A DNA stretch of 64,000 bases from Fibrobacterota bacterium (lineage in GTDB: Bacteria; Fibrobacterota; Fibrobacteria; UBA5070). The stretch lies in assembly GCA_016715065.1 (NCBI GenBank), contig JADKBN010000015.1:165860-229859 (forward strand), written 5' to 3'. Below the pieces are notes generated by a model that worked only from the letters and a program-made list of their open reading frames with translations, searched no databases and was not told the DNA's origin. Positions 60,639-64,000 of this stretch are shown here, in pieces. The position numbers were made by a program, and so were the translations under genes. Each line of letters starts with the position of its first letter. Position 1 is the stretch's first letter.

Positions 60639-62197
60639 GCGGATCCTTCCACCAGCCAACGCCCGATGTTGCGGGCTTCCTTGTCGAATTCCACGCCCAC
60701 CTTGACCACCTCGCGGCCATCGGCTTGGTAGGCGACGGCGTAGCCCTTCTCGCTGATCTGCGCCAAGGCTTGCTCGGCGGTGCCGTTGAGTTTGAACTCG
60801 AACACGTACACATGGGAGTCGGTGTACACCACGGCATCGGCGCGGCCCTTGGTCGATTTCACCTCGGTGCGGATGAACTGGCCCATGAGCGCAAAGACCA
60901 GGTAGAAGACCACGTGGTAGTGGCGTTCGGTCCGGTCGGAGAGATCGTACGGAACCCCCTCGAAGAAGCCCTGGAGGCGGGTCAGGAAGGCGTCGACCTC
61001 GCCCTTTCGCAGCTCCTGGATGAACTTGGCGATGTGGAAGCCGCCTCTTCCTCGCTCGATTCCCGTGTAATCGGGCAACAGGAAGTTCAGGAATCCCTTG
61101 CGCACTTCCGCGTTGGGAAACCCCAAGGTGTACAGCTGCAGTTCCGGATCGTATTTCTGGATGGTCAGATAGCCGCTCTGGTAGATCACCGGAATGGGCC
61201 GATCCGCATCCTGGCGGTAGTTGGCGAAGTCCTCCGCCATGATCTCGATCTGATCGACCTCGCGCAGGTCCATGTCGGTTTTCTTGAGGAGCTCGACAAG
61301 GAAGGTGGGGGTTCCCGTCTGGAACCAATAATCGCGAAACTCCTTGGCGTCCAACAAATTGAGCGTACTGAAGGGATTGTACACACCAGGACCATCCGGA
61401 TGGAATCGGTACCCGTTGTACATCCGCCGCACTTCCGCCAAGCACTCCTCGGACGTCATTTTTTGACGATCCGCCAACGCCACCAATTCCGGCTGGAAAG
61501 TGTCCAAAAGTTCCGGTTCGGTGATTCCGCAAAGCGCCGCATACTGCGGATGCAAGGAAAGATCCTTGAGCTGGTTCAGGTCGCTGAACACGCTCACCTG
61601 ACCGAACTTGGTGACTCCGGTGAGCAGCACGAACCGCAGGTGGGTGTCGGCGCTCTTCAAAACCCCGTAGAAAGCCTTCAGCGTGTTCTTGTACGCTTCC
61701 AAAAGGTCTGGGTGGCCGATCGCTTGCAGCAGGGGTTTGTCGTATTCATCGACAAGGACAACCACTCGCTTGCCCGTTTGATCGTGGGCACGTTGGATGG
61801 CGCCTTGGAATCGCCTCGAGAGCGTATCCTCGTCCGCCTTCGGCATCCCGAACCGCTCTTCCCAACGACACAGATGACTGTTCAAGATCCCGAGGAGTGC
61901 TTGAGGCGTATCGTATTTCTCGGCGTTCAGATCCAGTCGCAAGACGGGATACTCGATCCAATCCTGCTCGAGTTTTTCGATAGCCAAGCCCTGGAACAAC
62001 TCCTTGCGTCCCTCGAAGTATGCCCCTAGGGTAGAGACCAGCAGACTCTTGCCAAACCGACGGGGCCGGGAGAGGAAGTAGACGCTTCCTTCGGAGGCCA
62101 GCTTGTGGACATAGGCCGTTTTGTCCACATACAGGCAACCCTCCTCCCGGAGGCGCGGAAAGTCTTGGATCCCGATGGGTAGCTTGCGGATGGCCAT
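60635..62197 (-). CDS. AAA-ATPase-like/PD-(D/E)XK nuclease-like protein, intact copy
   Basis: A 520-residue protein of the AAA-ATPase_like plus PD-(D/E)XK family (PF09820/PF08011 type). Motifs are VDKTAYVHKLA (24-34), P-loop RPRRFGKS (44-51), VVVLVDEYDKPLL (Walker B, about 145-157), LTGVTKFG, a YNGYRF segment and the nuclease-like core RADAVVYTDSHVYVFEFKL. These genes are often multi-copy in anaerobic and FCB genomes and their role is unknown. It is preceded by an outer-membrane protein gene and followed by its broken duplicate. Confidence 0.9.
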   Translation of the reverse strand: MAIRKLPIGIQDFPRLREEGCLYVDKTAYVHKLASEGSVYFLSRPRRFGKSLLVSTLGAYFEGRKELFQGLAIEKLEQDWIEYPVLRLDLNAEKYDTPQALLGILNSHLCRWEERFGMPKADEDTLSRRFQGAIQRAHDQTGKRVVVLVDEYDKPLLQAIGHPDLLEAYKNTLKAFYGVLKSADTHLRFVLLTGVTKFGQVSVFSDLNQLKDLSLHPQYAALCGITEPELLDTFQPELVALADRQKMTSEECLAEVRRMYNGYRFHPDGPGVYNPFSTLNLLDAKEFRDYWFQTGTPTFLVELLKKTDMDLREVDQIEIMAEDFANYRQDADRPIPVIYQSGYLTIQKYDPELQLYTLGFPNAEVRKGFLNFLLPDYTGIERGRGGFHIAKFIQELRKGEVDAFLTRLQGFFEGVPYDLSDRTERHYHVVFYLVFALMGQFIRTEVKSTKGRADAVVYTDSHVYVFEFKLNGTAEQALAQISEKGYAVAYQADGREVVKVGVEFDKEARNIGRWLVEGSA

Positions 62198-62240
62198 CAG
62201 CTAAAAGGTACTTCCGGGGGGTACCTCGAAACCGAAGGGT

Positions 62241-62714
62241 CTACCAGGTATAGCCCAATCCCGCAGAGACCAGGAATTTCCCTGCCTGTTGGCGATCTCC
62301 CCAGACCCAGCTCCAGCCCCCCAGGGCATCGGTGGTGAAGCCATTCCGAGCGATCCATTTGTATCCCGCGATGGGAGCGCCTTGGTAGATCCATTCCCCT
62401 TGGGTGGACCGCACCGAGCCCGCCAAGACTCCCACTTGGAACCCCGAGAACGGGCGCAAGAAGTAGTAGCGAAGCTGCATCGCCCCCTCCAGAGGGGAGC
62501 CTTTCGAGAACGGGCGCCCGTCGGTGCCAACACTTGCAGCCAGCCCAAGCCAGCCAGGAAGCGAAGCCTCCGCTTGCAACGCCATGACTCCCTGCGAGAT
62601 CTCGATGGGAAGCCACGTCGTGGAAAGCCAGGGATCCGGAGAGGGATCCGGCTGGGGGCCTGATGTGGCAAGGGCAGCGCAAGTGAGGAGTAGGGATAGG
62701 TTCAAGGGGAACAT
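62241..62714 (-). CDS. Small exported outer-membrane-like protein
   Basis: A 157-residue protein with signal peptide (MFPLNLSLLLTCAALATS). The mature part has six or so amphipathic beta strands (LPGWLGLAASVG, LEGAMQLRYYFLRPFSG, GAPIAGYKWIARNGFT, ALGGWSWVWG) and ends LGYTW with an aromatic residue, as in small OM barrels of the DUF3575 kind. A functional name is not possible. It lies 43 bases upstream of the AAA gene on the same strand. Confidence 0.65.
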   Translation of the reverse strand: MFPLNLSLLLTCAALATSGPQPDPSPDPWLSTTWLPIEISQGVMALQAEASLPGWLGLAASVGTDGRPFSKGSPLEGAMQLRYYFLRPFSGFQVGVLAGSVRSTQGEWIYQGAPIAGYKWIARNGFTTDALGGWSWVWGDRQQAGKFLVSAGLGYTW

Positions 62715-62771
62715 GGGTATTAAGGGGAATCATACGATTTTTCGATGGAAGGACACCGACCAGAGGAGGAA

Positions 62772-64000
62772 TTAAATCGCCGATTGCAGCCGCAGTCTCA
62801 GAATGGCTCCATCCTTTTCCCACATTGCAAAACCGTGGATGGTCACGAATCTAAGTCGCTTCCACGCTTCCAATTCCGGGATCCAATCCGGAGCACCCAC
62901 ACCCGCCAAGAACTCTTTCCCTCTCAGACTTTGCGCTCCCACTACATCCTGCACCGCTGAACCTGGATCGATTCCCTTCCAAAAGGCTCGTGCGCCAAGG
63001 CTGATACCGTACCCCGGCTGCCTCCGCTCGATTTGGGCACGGATGGACTGACTGTTTGGGCCATCCGGATTTCCGATCGGCCGTCCCATGTGCTCGGGTT
63101 GCGCCGTTTGGGACACGAAGTGGGTGTACACCCATGGCTCGATGTGGCTCCATTCAAAAGAGGCAACCGTCCAAGAATCCCGACCACTTGAGGCTTGCGA
63201 CCAAACGATGCCCATGTTGCTCGCCCAACGATTTCCCCAGTACTTGTTGGAAAACAAGCTGGTCGGTTCCTGCATGTCGTCGATCAAAAATTCGCCATGC
63301 AGCAGGAAGCTTGCCTTGCGCCAAGCCAAATCGAAAGCAAGCGAGCCATTGTTCTCCCGTTCGACCGTCCCCCCCTTCTCGATGAACAGGGGAACGAAGG
63401 GAACCGCACTTGCGATGGACTCCTGATTGTACATGATCAGCATTTCCGATACGCCCAATTCAAGATCCTGGCGAGGGCGCCACTCGTAGCGGTGAGCGTA
63501 GATGGACCGTGTGTCGTGGGTCCTCCGATAGCTCCCTTCCCCATCGATCGAAAGCATCCCCCACATGGATTCGATGCTGACGGATCCGAACTGTCCTTGC
63601 CAATACGCATGGGGAAACGGGATCGCGTCCTGGTTCAGGACGAGATTCCCCCGAACGCCCGGCCCCCAGTGCGGCGATTCCTTTCGAAATCCCAACGCGC
63701 CGATCGGAGAGGTCCATTCCATCGAGCTCCGGTAGCGCGCCCAGGAGGTGAAGGTCGCGTTGGAAAGGTCGCCGGCTTCACTGCGATCGACGGACTCTCC
63801 GTCCCAGGATTCTACAGCGGAGTCGGAGTGTTTCTCGACGAAGATCCGTGCATCCGTTGAAAACCAAAGGCTCCCCCATCGCCCCATTGCGCGAACGCCA
63901 CCTTCGGAAGCAACGACCTGGTCCGTGTCGCCAACCAGCCGGCTTTCCACGGCGGCCACCGGCTGGACCCAGAGCGGAAATTGTCCAGCACCGAGATTCC
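62772..64000 (-). CDS. Wzi-like outer-membrane protein, 5' end outside the window
   Basis: The frame is open to the right edge, so the start is missing; about 409 residues are visible. Beta-barrel features run throughout (WGSLWFSTDARIFVEKH, WARYRSSMEWTSPIGALGF, YGISLGARAFWKG). The stretch HWGPGVRGNLVLNQDAIPFPHA matches the WGPG.......NLILS..A.PF pattern of Wzi capsule-assembly proteins, and IYAHRYEWRPRQDLELGVSE fits as well. Wzi anchors group 1 capsule at the outer membrane. The last residues are LRLRLQSAI. The homology is moderate by eye. Confidence 0.6.
   Translation of the reverse strand, partial: NLGAGQFPLWVQPVAAVESRLVGDTDQVVASEGGVRAMGRWGSLWFSTDARIFVEKHSDSAVESWDGESVDRSEAGDLSNATFTSWARYRSSMEWTSPIGALGFRKESPHWGPGVRGNLVLNQDAIPFPHAYWQGQFGSVSIESMWGMLSIDGEGSYRRTHDTRSIYAHRYEWRPRQDLELGVSEMLIMYNQESIASAVPFVPLFIEKGGTVERENNGSLAFDLAWRKASFLLHGEFLIDDMQEPTSLFSNKYWGNRWASNMGIVWSQASSGRDSWTVASFEWSHIEPWVYTHFVSQTAQPEHMGRPIGNPDGPNSQSIRAQIERRQPGYGISLGARAFWKGIDPGSAVQDVVGAQSLRGKEFLAGVGAPDWIPELEAWKRLRFVTIHGFAMWEKDGAILRLRLQSAI

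Overview
The window is high-GC DNA (by eye well above 60% G+C) from a diderm bacterium with a meso-diaminopimelate type cell wall. Evidence for this is a MurE with a DNPR-type motif, several outer-membrane barrels with C-terminal aromatic residues, a lipoprotein, and ExbB/ExbD/TonB-type envelope energisers. The mix of a full dcw cluster, a rod-shape operon, an AgmX/PglI-like TonB protein and secreted proteins with type IX-like C-terminal domains fits Fibrobacterota or a neighbouring FCB/myxobacteria-like lineage best. That placement is inference, because there is no rRNA gene here. GTG and TTG starts are common, and most neighbouring genes overlap as ATGA, GTGA, TTGA or CTGA, so translational coupling is the rule.

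Layout. 1-9.8 kb holds purQ, a REC-GGDEF diguanylate cyclase, a GntR/LacI-like regulator coupled to a DUF2164 gene, a secreted protein, a cupin/DUF2809 pair, a DUF4143 ATPase with its own palindromic promoter, a shortened tail-collar-like gene and hemW. 9.8-24 kb is the dcw division and wall cluster on the minus strand, read mraZ, rsmH-ftsL, ftsI, murE, murF, murD-like, ftsW, murG, murC, ftsQ, ftsA, ftsZ. It has two notable oddities. RsmH and FtsL form one uninterrupted reading frame, and the murD position holds a 307-aa protein without a P-loop; mraY is absent. Upstream of mraZ lie three MraZ-type repeats and three evenly spaced DnaA-box-like sequences.

24-34.5 kb holds a conserved protein of unknown function, a small membrane/hydrolase operon, tRNA-Ser(UGA), and the rod-shape operon mreB-mreC-mreD-mrdA-rodA-comF. 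34.5-46.7 kb is a minus-strand block that looks like one trans-envelope machine: a beta-helix protein, an outer-membrane barrel with TPRs, a 1263-aa TPR protein, an SH3-like protein, ExbB, two ExbD, and a membrane protein with a possible FHA-like N-terminus and a TonB/AgmX C-terminus. It is followed by a frameshifted outer-membrane barrel gene. The architecture resembles the Agl-Glt/Nfs machinery of myxobacteria and is the best candidate here for an undescribed system.

46.8-64 kb is mixed: ugd, a large secreted glycosidase-like protein, an M15 peptidase, a spermidine-synthase-like membrane protein, sufB and an Rrf2 regulator that share a candidate operator, a lipoprotein, a phosphoesterase, DUF167, rpe, a tandem pair of AAA/PD-(D/E)XK genes of which one is broken by a 74-bp structured insertion, and two outer-membrane proteins, the last cut by the window end.
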